Shown here: piece after piece, positions 22,737-31,039 of the stretch
How the letters are laid out: the number at the start of each line of letters is the position of its first letter
Numbering within the stretch: position 1 is the first letter of the stretch
Source: JANNAT01 sp031422555
Lineage (GTDB): Bacteria > Pseudomonadota > Alphaproteobacteria > Rhodobacterales > Rhodobacteraceae
Direction: 5' to 3'
Assembly (NCBI GenBank): GCA_031422555.1
Contig: JANPLZ010000121.1
Span: 1 to 42,565 of the forward strand
Length of the DNA stretch: 42,565 bases
The notes under the pieces: generated by a model
The model's database searches: none
The model's input: the letters and a program-made list of their open reading frames with translations, nothing else
What the model was told of the DNA's origin: nothing
Made by a program: the position numbers and the translations under genes

Positions 22737-25700
22737 ATGACTGTGCCCCCAAGGGTGACGGCGGTGCTTGGGCCGACGAACACCGGTAAAACCCATTACG
22801 CGATAGAGCGTATGTTGTCGCACCGCACCGGGGTGATTGGCCTGCCGTTGCGGCTGTTGGCGCGCGAAGTGTATGACCGCGTGGTGGCCCAGCGTGGCCC
22901 ATCGGTGGTGGCGCTGGTCACCGGCGAAGAACGCATCGTGCCCGACCGCGCCGCCTATTGGGTCTGCACGGTCGAAGCCATGCCACAGGAAATTGGCGCC
23001 GATTTCGTGGCAATAGACGAGATTCAGCTGTGCGCCGATCTGGACCGCGGCCATATCTTTACCGACCGGTTGCTGCGCGCGCGCGGGCTGTTGGAAACCC
23101 TGTTCATGGGGGCCGAAACCATGCGCAACGCCATCGCGGGGCTGGTGCCGGGGGTGCAGTTTTTGCACCGCGAACGGTTTTCCACGCTGACGCATACCGG
23201 GTCTAAAAAGATCAGCCGCATGCCGCCCCGCAGTGCCATCGTGGGGTTTTCGGTGGAAAACGTCTATGCCATCGCCGAGTTGATCCGCCGCCAAAAGGGC
23301 GGTTGCGCGGTGGTGATGGGGGCGCTGTCGCCCCGCACCCGCAACGCGCAAGTGGCGCTTTATCAAAACGGCGATGTCGACTATCTGGTGGCAACCGATG
23401 CCATCGGCATGGGCCTGAACCTTGACATCAAGCATATCGCGTTTTCGGCCACCGCCAAATTCGATGGCCGTCGCATGCGCGGGCTTTACCCGCAGGAATT
23501 GGCGCAAATCGCGGGTCGCGCCGGGCGGCATCTGGAAAACGGCACGTTTGGTGTCACCGGCGAGGCCCGCCCCTTGGGCGAAGAGGTGATTGATGCGATT
23601 GAACAGCACCGTTTCGATCCGATCCGTAAATTGCAATGGCGTAATCATGCCTTGGAATTTGGCACGGTGGACCGGCTGTTGCGCAGTCTGGAATATCCGA
23701 CATCGAACGATTGGCTGACGCGCGCGCGCGATTCTGATGATGTGGTAGCGCTGAAACTGCTGACCGCCATGCCCGATGTGGTGGACAAACTGACCAGTCC
23801 TGCGCGGGTGAAACTGCTGTGGGATGTGTGCCGGGTGCCGGATTTCCGCTCGTCCACCGAAACCGAACACGCGGCGCTGTTGCAGCGATTGTTTGAATTT
23901 CTGACGGGGCGCGGGTTGGCGCAAACCCGAATCCCGTCGGATTGGCTGAAAAAAGCCGTGGACCGCATTGATAATCCGGCGGGCGACATCGACATTTTGT
24001 CAAAACGGCTGGCACATATCCGCACCTGGACCTATGTTGCGCAACGCAAAGGCTGGGTTGATGATGAAAGCCATTGGCGAGACGCGACCCGCGCTGTAGA
24101 AGACCGTCTGTCGGATGCGCTGCATGCAGCCCTGACGCAACGATTTGTTGATCGGCGCACCAGCTTGTTGCTGCGCCGGTTGAAGCAGAAGGAGACCCTC
24201 GTGGCCGAGGTGAATGACAAAAGCGAAGTGACGGTTGAAGGTGAATTTGCCGGCCGTTTGGAAGGGTTCCGTTTCCGTATGGATGCGACAGGCTCGCCGG
24301 ACGAAGCGCGCATGTTGCGGCAGGCCTCGTTTCAGGCGCTGCGCCCGGAACTGCATCTGCGGGCAGACCGGTTCTACAACGCCCCCGATACCGAATTGGA
24401 TTTCACCGAACAAGGCGGGTTGATGTGGGGCACCAATGCCATCGGCAAGCTGGTCAAAGGCTCTGAGACCGCACGCCCCGCCGTGGAACCCTTTGTCGAT
24501 GAAGAGGCCGGGGCCGATGTAATCGAAAAAGTCCGCCGCCGCTTGCAGCATTTCATCGACCGCAAAATCGCCGCCCAGTTTGAACCTTTGCTGGCGATGG
24601 GCCGGGATGAGACGCTGACCGGCCTTGCGCGCGGCTTTGCCTTTCGTCTGGTCGAGGGCTTGGGCGTTATTTCGCGCGAAACCATCGCCGCCGAAGTCAA
24701 GGATCTGGATCAAGAGGCGCGCGGTGCTTTGCGCAAGCACGGCGTGCGCTTTGGTCAGTTTACGGTGTTTTTGCCGTCTGTGCTGAAACCGGCCCCCACC
24801 CGGCTGCGGCTTGTGCTGTGGTCATTGTGGAACGGCTTGCAGGAATTCCCCGAAAGCCCGCCGCCCGGTCTGGTCACCATCCCGAACATCGCTGATGTGC
24901 CGAAAATGCACTACACGCTGGCGGGGTATCACCCGTCCGGCAGCCGCGCCATCCGCATAGATATGCTGGAACGGCTGGCCGATATCTTGCGCACCAAAGA
25001 CAGCCGCGCCGGGTTTGAAGCCGCCCCCGATATGCTGTCGATCACCGGCATGACGCTGGAGCAGTTCAACGATCTGATGGGCGGTTTGGGCTATGCCGGT
25101 GTGCGCGCCGAACGCGCCAAGATCAAGGCAGCACCTGTGCCAGTGGCGGTTGACCCGGATGCGCCCATTCAGCCCATCCCCGAAGGCGAATCCGCCTTTG
25201 TGCAGCCCGACCCCGAAGCCGCACCCGAGATGGAGGCGTTTTACACCTTTACCTGGGCACCAAAACCCCGGCCGCGCCCCGAACGCCCCGCCCGGCCAGA
25301 ACGCAGCGACCGGTCCGATCGCGCCCCGCGCGCGCCCGCCGCACCTGGGGTTGACGGCCAAGCTGCCGCCCCGCAACCCGATCGCGCGCCCCGACCCGAT
25401 CGCGGCCCGCGCGGCGATGGCAAACGCCATGACCGTGGCCCGCGCAAAGACGGCGAGGCGGTAATCGCCGACGGCGCGCCGCGCCCCGACACTGCCCGCC
25501 CCGACACTGCCCGCCCTGATCGCGGTCCGCGCCCTGACAAGCCACATTTCGACAAAACGCGTGGCGACAAACCTCAGGGTGACAAACCGCGCGAAGGCTA
25601 CAAGGGCAACAAACCGGCCTATGGCGCGAAACGCGATGACCGCGACACCAAACCGAAAACCTTCGAATCCCGCCCGCCCCGGGTGGAAAAGCCCATCGAC

Positions 25701-25748
25701 CCCGACAACCCGTTTGCCGTGCTGATGGCCTTGAAAAACAAGGTTTGA
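22737..25748 (+). CDS. SUV3-like DEAD/DEAH-type RNA helicase with disordered C-terminal tail
   Basis: A 1003-residue helicase related to SUV3, the mitochondrial degradosome helicase. The helicase core has Walker A GPTNTGKTH (Lys18), motif II IDEIQ (Asp94, Glu95), motif V ATDAIGMGLNLDI and motif VI QIAGRAGRH. A SUV3-type C-terminal region follows, to about residue 790. The last ~180 residues are acidic/proline-rich and then Arg-rich (APKPRPRPERPARPER and PRGDGKRHDRGPR), low in complexity, with a 15 bp DNA repeat encoding ARPDT twice at 25491-25520. This tail probably binds RNA or partners. The gene stands 12 bp after the TPR gene and directly abuts the S4-protein gene, suggesting an RNA-processing operon. 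Confidence 0.9.
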   Translation: MTVPPRVTAVLGPTNTGKTHYAIERMLSHRTGVIGLPLRLLAREVYDRVVAQRGPSVVALVTGEERIVPDRAAYWVCTVEAMPQEIGADFVAIDEIQLCADLDRGHIFTDRLLRARGLLETLFMGAETMRNAIAGLVPGVQFLHRERFSTLTHTGSKKISRMPPRSAIVGFSVENVYAIAELIRRQKGGCAVVMGALSPRTRNAQVALYQNGDVDYLVATDAIGMGLNLDIKHIAFSATAKFDGRRMRGLYPQELAQIAGRAGRHLENGTFGVTGEARPLGEEVIDAIEQHRFDPIRKLQWRNHALEFGTVDRLLRSLEYPTSNDWLTRARDSDDVVALKLLTAMPDVVDKLTSPARVKLLWDVCRVPDFRSSTETEHAALLQRLFEFLTGRGLAQTRIPSDWLKKAVDRIDNPAGDIDILSKRLAHIRTWTYVAQRKGWVDDESHWRDATRAVEDRLSDALHAALTQRFVDRRTSLLLRRLKQKETLVAEVNDKSEVTVEGEFAGRLEGFRFRMDATGSPDEARMLRQASFQALRPELHLRADRFYNAPDTELDFTEQGGLMWGTNAIGKLVKGSETARPAVEPFVDEEAGADVIEKVRRRLQHFIDRKIAAQFEPLLAMGRDETLTGLARGFAFRLVEGLGVISRETIAAEVKDLDQEARGALRKHGVRFGQFTVFLPSVLKPAPTRLRLVLWSLWNGLQEFPESPPPGLVTIPNIADVPKMHYTLAGYHPSGSRAIRIDMLERLADILRTKDSRAGFEAAPDMLSITGMTLEQFNDLMGGLGYAGVRAERAKIKAAPVPVAVDPDAPIQPIPEGESAFVQPDPEAAPEMEAFYTFTWAPKPRPRPERPARPERSDRSDRAPRAPAAPGVDGQAAAPQPDRAPRPDRGPRGDGKRHDRGPRKDGEAVIADGAPRPDTARPDTARPDRGPRPDKPHFDKTRGDKPQGDKPREGYKGNKPAYGAKRDDRDTKPKTFESRPPRVEKPIDPDNPFAVLMALKNKV

Positions 25749-26078
25749 TTGGCAGGCCCGGGGGCAAAACCGGCCGCCGATGTTCAGCCCAAACTGCGGC
25801 TGGACAAATGGCTGTGGGCCGCGCGGTTTTTCAAATCGCGCGATCTGGCGGTTGAGGTGATTGAGCGCGGCCATGTCCGCATCAACGGCGCGAAATGCCG
25901 CAAACCGGGGCATGGCATAGGGCAGGGCGATGTGCTTACCTTTGCGATGGCGGGCGATATTCGGGTGGTGCGAGTGCTGGAATTGTCCGGCAAACGGGGT
26001 GCGGCCACCTCAGCTCAACTGCTTTATGACGATCTTGATAAAACCTGCCCACCTGCGACGGCATCGCCGCTTGAATGA
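25749..26078 (+). CDS. S4 domain RNA-binding protein, HslR-like
   Basis: A 109-residue protein whose S4 domain (residues about 16-65: LRLDKWLWAARFFKSRDLA then GHVRINGAKCRKPGHGI) is characteristic of HslR. HslR in Escherichia coli binds stalled 50S ribosomal subunits that carry nascent peptidyl-tRNA. The start is a TTG at 25749, placed directly after the TGA of the helicase gene with AAGG five bases upstream; the only ATG nearby, at 25780, is out of frame. It thus looks translationally coupled to the helicase. Its C terminus is Ala/Ser-rich. Confidence 0.85.
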   Translation: MAGPGAKPAADVQPKLRLDKWLWAARFFKSRDLAVEVIERGHVRINGAKCRKPGHGIGQGDVLTFAMAGDIRVVRVLELSGKRGAATSAQLLYDDLDKTCPPATASPLE

Positions 26079-26105
26079 TCCGGCGCGCTTCGCTAGCAAG
26101 ACACC

Positions 26106-26127
26106 GTCAGGCCAAGCCGGGCCTGAC
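26106..26127 (+). promoter_or_regulatory. Hairpin between S4 gene and fdxA
   Basis: GTCAGGCC (26106-26113) and GGCCTGAC (26120-26127) form an 8 bp perfect stem with the loop AAGCCG, followed by CTTTAG. It sits 27 bp past the S4-protein stop and 20 bp before fdxA, so it could end the helicase operon transcript or lie in the fdxA leader. Confidence 0.5.
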
Positions 26128-26147
26128 CTTTAGAAACGGACCAAGCC

Positions 26148-26486
26148 ATGACCTATGTGGTGATCGACAACTGCATCGCCTGCAAATACACCGACTGCGT
26201 CGAAGTATGCCCCGTGGATTGTTTCTATGAGGGCGAAAACATGCTGGTGATCCACCCCGATGAATGCATCGACTGCGGCGTGTGCGAACCCGAATGCCCC
26301 GCCGACGCCATCCGCCCCGATACTGAAGCCGATATGGACAAGTGGGTTACCTTCAACCGCAAGTATTCCATTGCCTGGCCGGTGATTGTGACCAAGAAAG
26401 ACATGCTGCCCGATGCCGAGGCGCGCGATGGTGAAACCGGCAAGTTAGAGAAGTATTTTTCCGAATTGCCGGGGCAGGGCGGCTGA
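26148..26486 (+). CDS. fdxA: 7Fe ferredoxin FdxA
   Basis: A 112-residue ferredoxin with two iron-sulfur clusters and the extended C terminus of the FdxA type. The cysteines are visible as Cys9, Cys12, Cys17 and Cys21 in DNCIACKYTDCVEVCP, and Cys40, Cys43, Cys46 and Cys50 in ECIDCGVCEPECP. The presence of both Cys12 and Cys17 matches the [3Fe-4S] plus [4Fe-4S] pattern of this family. It shuttles electrons in the cytoplasm; partner not seen. The ATG at 26148 fits the conserved start MTYVVIDNC. The gene is followed by a 335 bp spacer with the carD promoter. Confidence 0.95.
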   Translation: MTYVVIDNCIACKYTDCVEVCPVDCFYEGENMLVIHPDECIDCGVCEPECPADAIRPDTEADMDKWVTFNRKYSIAWPVIVTKKDMLPDAEARDGETGKLEKYFSELPGQGG

Positions 26487-26638
26487 CGCCGGTCACACCG
26501 TTTTCGCGGCATTTGTCATAAATATACAATAAACGACATTGAAACGATTCGGTGACGTTGCGTGTGAAATTAAGTGATAGCGCTAAAAACTGAACGATTT
26601 CAAAGGCCAAGCGCCTGATCCGCCAAATATTGGCGCTG

Positions 26639-26667
26639 TTGGAATCACGACATTTTTGTGATATACA
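26639..26667 (+). promoter_or_regulatory. carD: Candidate sigma-70 promoter for carD
   Basis: TTGGAA (26639-26644) and TATACA (26662-26667) are 17 bp apart, each matching the consensus at four of six positions. Transcription from it would give a leader of about 148 nt before the carD start at 26822. The repeat ATCAC/GTGAT spans the spacer. Confidence 0.5.
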
Positions 26668-26736
26668 TATGATGTAAACAATCATGGACGTCCGCATCTT
26701 GGTCAGTGCTGCCCGCGTGGCCAAGAAATTTTTGCT

Positions 26737-26787
26737 GAAAAATCAATGCCATCGCCGGGGGATTTTCCTACCGGACGGTGATTTTTC
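26737..26787 (+). promoter_or_regulatory. Long hairpin in the carD leader
   Basis: GAAAAATCA (26737-26745) pairs with TGATTTTTC (26779-26787), perfect over 9 bp, across a 33-nt interior that itself has a CCGG/CCGG arm pair. It ends about 24 bp before the AAGGA ribosome site of carD. It may shape the leader RNA or be a binding site; no family of leader RNA was recognised. Confidence 0.4.
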
Positions 26788-26821
26788 GTCAAAACGGCTT
26801 CTACATCAAGGAACTGCTTGA

Positions 26822-27331
26822 ATGACCAAGTCGAAAAAACCTGATTTTCGTCCCAATGAATTCGTGGTCTACCCGGCGCATGGCGTGGGTCGGATCATTT
26901 CGATTGAAGAACAGGAAATTGCCGGGATCCATCTGGAACTGTTCGTGATCTCGTTTGAAAAAGACAAGATGACGCTGCGGGTGCCCACCCATAAGGCCAC
27001 CGATATTGGCATGCGGTCATTGTCGTCGCCAGATGTGGTGTCGCGCGCGCTGGACACGTTGAAGGGCAAGGCCCGGGTCAAGCGGGCCATGTGGTCACGC
27101 CGCGCACAGGAATATGAACAAAAGATCAACTCGGGCGATCTGATGGCCATTGCCGAAGTGGTGCGCGATTTGCACCGCAGCGATGATCAGCGCGAACAGT
27201 CTTATTCCGAGCGTCAGCTTTATGAGGCGGCGTTGGAACGCCTGACCCGCGAAGTGGCCGCCGTGTCTGGCGTCGATGAAGCGGGGGCGCAAAAGAAAGT
27301 CGGCGAAGTGCTGGTTGGCCGCGCGGCCTGA
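26822..27331 (+). CDS. carD: CarD family transcriptional regulator
   Basis: A 169-residue regulator that binds RNA polymerase. The N-terminal RNAP-interacting domain (about residues 10-70: FVVYPAHGVGRI, then FEKDKMTLRVPTHKA) is clear and the C-terminal helical DNA-contact domain follows (VKRAMWSRRAQEYEQKINSG, to about 165). In several bacteria CarD stabilises the open promoter complex at rRNA and other strong promoters. The ATG at 26822 has AAGGA 9 nt upstream. It is followed by a strong terminator and its own promoter candidate lies upstream of the leader hairpin. Confidence 0.93.
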   Translation: MTKSKKPDFRPNEFVVYPAHGVGRIISIEEQEIAGIHLELFVISFEKDKMTLRVPTHKATDIGMRSLSSPDVVSRALDTLKGKARVKRAMWSRRAQEYEQKINSGDLMAIAEVVRDLHRSDDQREQSYSERQLYEAALERLTREVAAVSGVDEAGAQKKVGEVLVGRAA

Positions 27332-27351
27332 ATTTAAGGTGATTTAGGGTG

Positions 27352-27387
27352 AAACGGCGGTCGTTTTGGCCGCCGTTTTGCTTTTTT
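27352..27387 (+). terminator. Intrinsic terminator of carD
   Basis: AAACGGCGG (27352-27360) pairs with CCGCCGTTT (27370-27378) over 9 bp with a 9-nt loop, followed by TGC and a run of six T. It lies 20 bp after the carD stop and faces the antiporter gene. Confidence 0.85.
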
Positions 27388-27413
27388 GCCCGCCGCGCGT
27401 CCGTTTTACAAGA

Positions 27414-29348
27414 TCACGCTTCGGTCAAAGGGGCCAACGGCGCGTCTTCGGCGTCGTCCTCGGGCGCCATCCGGCGCACGTCGTGCAGCTCATCCATCAA
27501 GGCTGATTCCAGATCGCGGTCCAACTGCTTGGCGCGGTCCACATAGGCGGTGTTCAGATAAACCGGCTGCCCCGGCACCCAGACCTGCGCAAGATCGCGC
27601 ATCGCCGCGCGGTCGATCCGGAAATAGGCTTGGGAAACCTTTGATGCCTCATATTCAGAAAAGCCCATATTTTCCAACACATAGCGCCCCGCCCGGATAG
27701 AGCTGTCGAAGGTTTCGCGCACGATGTCATTGGCTCCGGCTTGATACAACTCATACACATGCACCCGGTCGCGGGCGCGGGCCACGATGTGAATATCGGG
27801 CCGCCGCCCGCGGGCAAACCGCACGATCTGGGTAATGGTATCGCGGCTGTCCACCGCCACCACCAACACTTGGGCATCGGCCAGACCCGCAGCCTCCAGC
27901 AGTTCCGGGCGGGATGGATCGCCAAAAAACCCCTTCACACCAAAGCGGCGCATGGTTTCAATGGTCGCCATATCATTGTCCAACACCACCGTCGGGATGC
28001 CCGAGGTGCGCACCAAACGGTTGACCACCTGACCAAACCGGCCGATGCCCGCAATGATCACTTGCCCTTTTTCGTCAATTTCATCCGCCGCTTGCACCGG
28101 AAGGCGGGCGGCAAAGCGGCGCGTCAGATAATCATAGCCGATAAACAACAACGGCGTCAGCAGCATCGACAGGCTGATCACCAACAGCGCCAACTGCCCC
28201 GCCGCCAGCGGCAACGCAGTTTCACTGCGCGCAAAGCTGATGATCAGAAAGCCAAACTCGCCACCTTGGGCAAGGCTTAGGGAAAACAGCCAGCGATCAT
28301 GCGCTTTCAGGCGGAACACCAAGGCGATCCCCACCAGAACCGCCGCCTTCAGCGCCATCAATCCCAGCGTCAGCGACACCACCGTGACCGGATCGCGCGC
28401 CAGCATGGCAAAGTTGATACCAACCCCGACGGTCATGAAAAACAGCCCCAGCAGCAGGCCCTTGAACGGCTTCAGATCGGCCTCAATCTGGTGGCGGAAT
28501 TCCGAGTTTGCCAGCACCACGCCAGCCACAAACGTGCCCAGCGCCGGGGACAGACCCACCAGCATCATCAGGAACGCGATGCCCATGATCATCAAAAGCG
28601 AGATGAACGTCGACATCTCCGGCAGCTTGGCGGCATGGACAAAACGAAAGATTGGACGGCTAAGATAATGGCCTGCAAGCACAATTCCCGCAACAATCGC
28701 CAGCGTCACCAAGGTTGCGGCCCAGCCGGGCAGGGTTTGCACAAAGCTGATCAGCGGTTCCGCCGCCCCCGCCGTCTGCACCGCGTCTTCGGGGTTGGAG
28801 ATGCCAAACTGCGCCGCCGTCGGGCCTTGCAACGGTGGCAACGCCAACAGCGGGATCAGCGCCAGCATCGGGATCACCGCGATATCTTGCGTCAGCAGCA
28901 CCGAAAACGCCGCCCGCCCGCCGGGCTTTCGCATCAGGTTTTTCTCGGACAGGGTTTGCAGCACAATTGCCGTCGATGACAACGACACCGCCATGCCCGC
29001 AGTCAGGGCCACCGTCCAGATGCTGCCCGCCCAGATCAGGAAAAACGCCACCGCCGCCGTGGTCAGCGCCACTTGCGCACCGCCCATCCCGATCAGCTTG
29101 TGGCGCATGTCCCACAGCACTTTGGGTTCCAGATCCAGCCCGATCAAGAACAGCATCAGCACCACGCCAAATTCGGCAACATGCTGTAAATCCGTGGTTT
29201 CTGCCCCCGCCAGCCCCAACACCGGCCCCATCAGGATGCCCGCCGCCAAATAGCCCAGCACCGACCCCAACCCCAGACGCACCGACAAAGGCACCACCAG
29301 AACGGCGGCACCCAGATAGATCGAGGCTTGCAGCAGGATATTTTCCAT
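27414..29348 (-). CDS. KefB/KefC-like monovalent cation:proton antiporter (CPA2) with RCK domain
   Basis: A 644-residue inner-membrane antiporter. The first ~390 residues are 12 or so hydrophobic spans with CPA2 motifs (LGYLAAGILMGP, FGVVLMLFLIGLDLEPK, and LTQDIAVIPMLALIP). The next part is an RCK_N/TrkA-N nucleotide-binding domain, with the dinucleotide loop VIIAGIGRFGQVVNRLV. Kef systems exchange K+ for H+ and protect against electrophiles, gated by glutathione adducts; whether this one does is not shown, and no KefF/KefG-type partner gene is adjacent. The ATG at 29348 begins 10 nt after the Lrp 1 gene on the same strand, so the two may share a transcript. A TTG one codon earlier is possible. 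Confidence 0.88.
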   Translation of the reverse strand: MENILLQASIYLGAAVLVVPLSVRLGLGSVLGYLAAGILMGPVLGLAGAETTDLQHVAEFGVVLMLFLIGLDLEPKVLWDMRHKLIGMGGAQVALTTAAVAFFLIWAGSIWTVALTAGMAVSLSSTAIVLQTLSEKNLMRKPGGRAAFSVLLTQDIAVIPMLALIPLLALPPLQGPTAAQFGISNPEDAVQTAGAAEPLISFVQTLPGWAATLVTLAIVAGIVLAGHYLSRPIFRFVHAAKLPEMSTFISLLMIMGIAFLMMLVGLSPALGTFVAGVVLANSEFRHQIEADLKPFKGLLLGLFFMTVGVGINFAMLARDPVTVVSLTLGLMALKAAVLVGIALVFRLKAHDRWLFSLSLAQGGEFGFLIISFARSETALPLAAGQLALLVISLSMLLTPLLFIGYDYLTRRFAARLPVQAADEIDEKGQVIIAGIGRFGQVVNRLVRTSGIPTVVLDNDMATIETMRRFGVKGFFGDPSRPELLEAAGLADAQVLVVAVDSRDTITQIVRFARGRRPDIHIVARARDRVHVYELYQAGANDIVRETFDSSIRAGRYVLENMGFSEYEASKVSQAYFRIDRAAMRDLAQVWVPGQPVYLNTAYVDRAKQLDRDLESALMDELHDVRRMAPEDDAEDAPLAPLTEA

Positions 29349-29358
29349 CAACGGTCTT

Positions 29359-29814
29359 TCAGGTTGGCAGGGCAGCGTCGGCTTTGAATTGATCCATGAC
29401 GATCTGGCTTTGCACCCGGGCCACGGCGGGGTGCGGCAACAGCAAATGATGAATAACGCGGTTCAAATCGGGCAGGTCGGCACACCAGACCCGCAACAAA
29501 TAATCAGCCTCGCCGGTCAATGTCCATGCCGAGATGATCTGCGGGCAGGTGGCGATCAGGCTGCTGAAACTGCGGGCAACTTCGGGCGAATGGCTGGCCA
29601 TCTGCACTTGCACAAACGCCTGCACCGACAGCCCGACTTTGGCCGGGTTCAGCCGCGCGGTATAGCCGGTGACATAGCCTTCGGCCTCCAGCCGCACGCG
29701 TCGCCGCGCCGCCTGACTGGGCGACAGGTGCAACAGATCGCCCAGTTCTTGCGCGGTCAGCATGGCATTGGTCTGAATTTCGGCCAAAAGCCGAGAGTCG
29801 GTTGCATCTAACAT
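29359..29814 (-). CDS. Lrp/AsnC family transcriptional regulator (Lrp 1)
   Basis: A 151-residue regulator with an N-terminal winged helix-turn-helix (about residues 5-60, TDSRLLAEIQTNAMLTAQEL then LLHLSPSQAARRRVRLEAEG) and a C-terminal RAM ligand-binding domain (about 65-145, GLSVQAFVQVQMASH, AWTLTGEADYLLRVWC). The ATG at 29814 is set by the family's usual start MLDATDSRLL; the frame is open further upstream into the hydroxyphenylpyruvate dioxygenase region. It diverges from that dioxygenase across 130 bp, and is therefore the likely regulator of tyrosine breakdown. Phenylalanine or tyrosine would be the expected ligand (inference). Confidence 0.92.
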   Translation of the reverse strand: MLDATDSRLLAEIQTNAMLTAQELGDLLHLSPSQAARRRVRLEAEGYVTGYTARLNPAKVGLSVQAFVQVQMASHSPEVARSFSSLIATCPQIISAWTLTGEADYLLRVWCADLPDLNRVIHHLLLPHPAVARVQSQIVMDQFKADAALPT

Positions 29815-29944
29815 GCGAGATTTCCGCGCAAATATTGAAATATATGCAAGTATTGCGCGTATATTCTGCCAAAACAACCCTATTACGCGTAAAATAACCG
29901 TGTATTCCGCGCTATTATTGCGTGAAATCCTGCAGGAGCATTCA
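29815..29944. promoter_or_regulatory. Divergent regulatory region between Lrp 1 and the dioxygenase gene
   Basis: 130 bp, A+T-rich. It holds the perfect 10 bp palindrome TTACGCGTAA (29883-29892) and an AT-rich stretch with ATATATGCAA and TTGCGCGTATAT around 29840-29864, compatible with Lrp-type sites. An AGGAG ribosome site for the dioxygenase is at its right end. Confidence 0.5.
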
Positions 29945-31039
29945 ATGGGTCCGTTTCCACATTCCGCCCCCCGTGCCGTGATCAGCGCTGAAAACCCGGC
30001 CGGCACCGATGGCTTTGAATTTGTCGAATTTGCGCATCCGCAACCAGATGAGCTGCGCGCAACCTTTGCCCGCATGGGCTATGCGCTGACCGCCCGCCAC
30101 AAGACCCGCGATATCGAGCTGTGGCAACAAGGCGATGTGACCTATGTGTTGAACAATGATTTGGGCAGCCATGCGCGCAATTTTGTCGATCTGCATGGGC
30201 CTTGCGCGCCTTCCATGGGATGGCGGGTGGCCAATGCGGCGCGGGCCTTTGCGCATGCTGTGGCAAGGGGGGCGCAGGCCTACACGGGCGATGCGGCGCA
30301 AACGCTGGCGGTGCCTGCGATTGTGGGGATTGGCGGATCGCTGATCTATTTTGTCGATCAGTATGGCGATGCCAATCCGTATGGCGATTTCAACTGGCTG
30401 GCCGCGGCGAAACCTGTGGGCGTGGGTTTTGCCTATCTCGACCATCTGACCCACAATGTTCACAAGGGCAATATGGACACCTGGTTCGCGTTTTATGGGC
30501 AGATTTTCAGCTTCAGACAGATCAGGTTCTTTGACATCGAGGGCAAGCACAGCGGCCTGTTCAGCCGCGCCCTGACCAGCCCCTGCGGACGCATCCGAAT
30601 CCCGATCAACGAAGATCGCGGCACGGCGGGGCAGATTGTCGAATATCTCAAACGCTATAATGGTGAGGGAATTCAGCATATTGCAGTCGGGGCCACCGAT
30701 CTTTATGCCGCCACCGACCAGATCGCCGCCCGCGGGGTAAAGTTTATGCCAAAGCCGCCGCTGGCCTATTACGAGCAGTCAAAAACCCGCGTGGCGGGGC
30801 ATCAGGAACCGTTGGACCAGATGGCACGGCATGGCATTTTGATCGACGGTGAAGGCGTGGTGGATGGCGGCGAGACGCGGATTTTGCTGCAGATTTTTTC
30901 GAAAACCTGCATTGGCCCGATCTTTTTCGAATTCATTCAACGCAAGGGCGATGATGGCTTTGGCGAGGGGAATTTTCGGGCACTGTTCGAATCTATTGAA
31001 CAAGATCAGATAGATCGTGGCGTGCTGACCGCGTCTTAA
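29945..31039 (+). CDS. hppD: 4-hydroxyphenylpyruvate dioxygenase
   Basis: Converts 4-hydroxyphenylpyruvate to homogentisate, with CO2 release, in tyrosine catabolism. The 364-residue protein has the two VOC-type domains; the iron ligands are visible as His167 in LDHLTHNV, His245 in IQHIAVG and Glu329 in FFEFIQRKG. Other family landmarks are IYFVDQYG, VEYLKRYNGEGIQHIA and TKxxGPIFFE-like SKTCIGPIFFE near the end. The ATG at 29945 follows AGGAG by 6 nt. No other gene of the homogentisate pathway is in the window. Its stop codon overlaps that of the convergent large protein in the four bases TTAA. Confidence 0.96.
   Translation: MGPFPHSAPRAVISAENPAGTDGFEFVEFAHPQPDELRATFARMGYALTARHKTRDIELWQQGDVTYVLNNDLGSHARNFVDLHGPCAPSMGWRVANAARAFAHAVARGAQAYTGDAAQTLAVPAIVGIGGSLIYFVDQYGDANPYGDFNWLAAAKPVGVGFAYLDHLTHNVHKGNMDTWFAFYGQIFSFRQIRFFDIEGKHSGLFSRALTSPCGRIRIPINEDRGTAGQIVEYLKRYNGEGIQHIAVGATDLYAATDQIAARGVKFMPKPPLAYYEQSKTRVAGHQEPLDQMARHGILIDGEGVVDGGETRILLQIFSKTCIGPIFFEFIQRKGDDGFGEGNFRALFESIEQDQIDRGVLTAS

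Larger units (their letters stand above)
26487..26821 (+). promoter_or_regulatory. 335 bp AT-richer spacer upstream of carD
   Basis: No gene is seen here. The stretch is richer in A+T than its surroundings. It contains GCCAA-ATA-TTGGC (26622-26634), a promoter candidate, ATCAC (26644-26648) with GTGAT (26658-26662), and the long hairpin at 26737-26787. The first 90 bp after fdxA show no clear terminator. Confidence 0.6.

Noticed and set aside
25491..25520. Tandem 15 bp units in the helicase tail as a possible phase-variation tract
   Set aside because: The unit length is a multiple of three, so slippage would not switch the gene off.
22674..25913. Long minus-strand open frames opposite the helicase and S4 genes
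   Set aside because: They mirror the codon pattern of the helicase and contain no recognisable domain.
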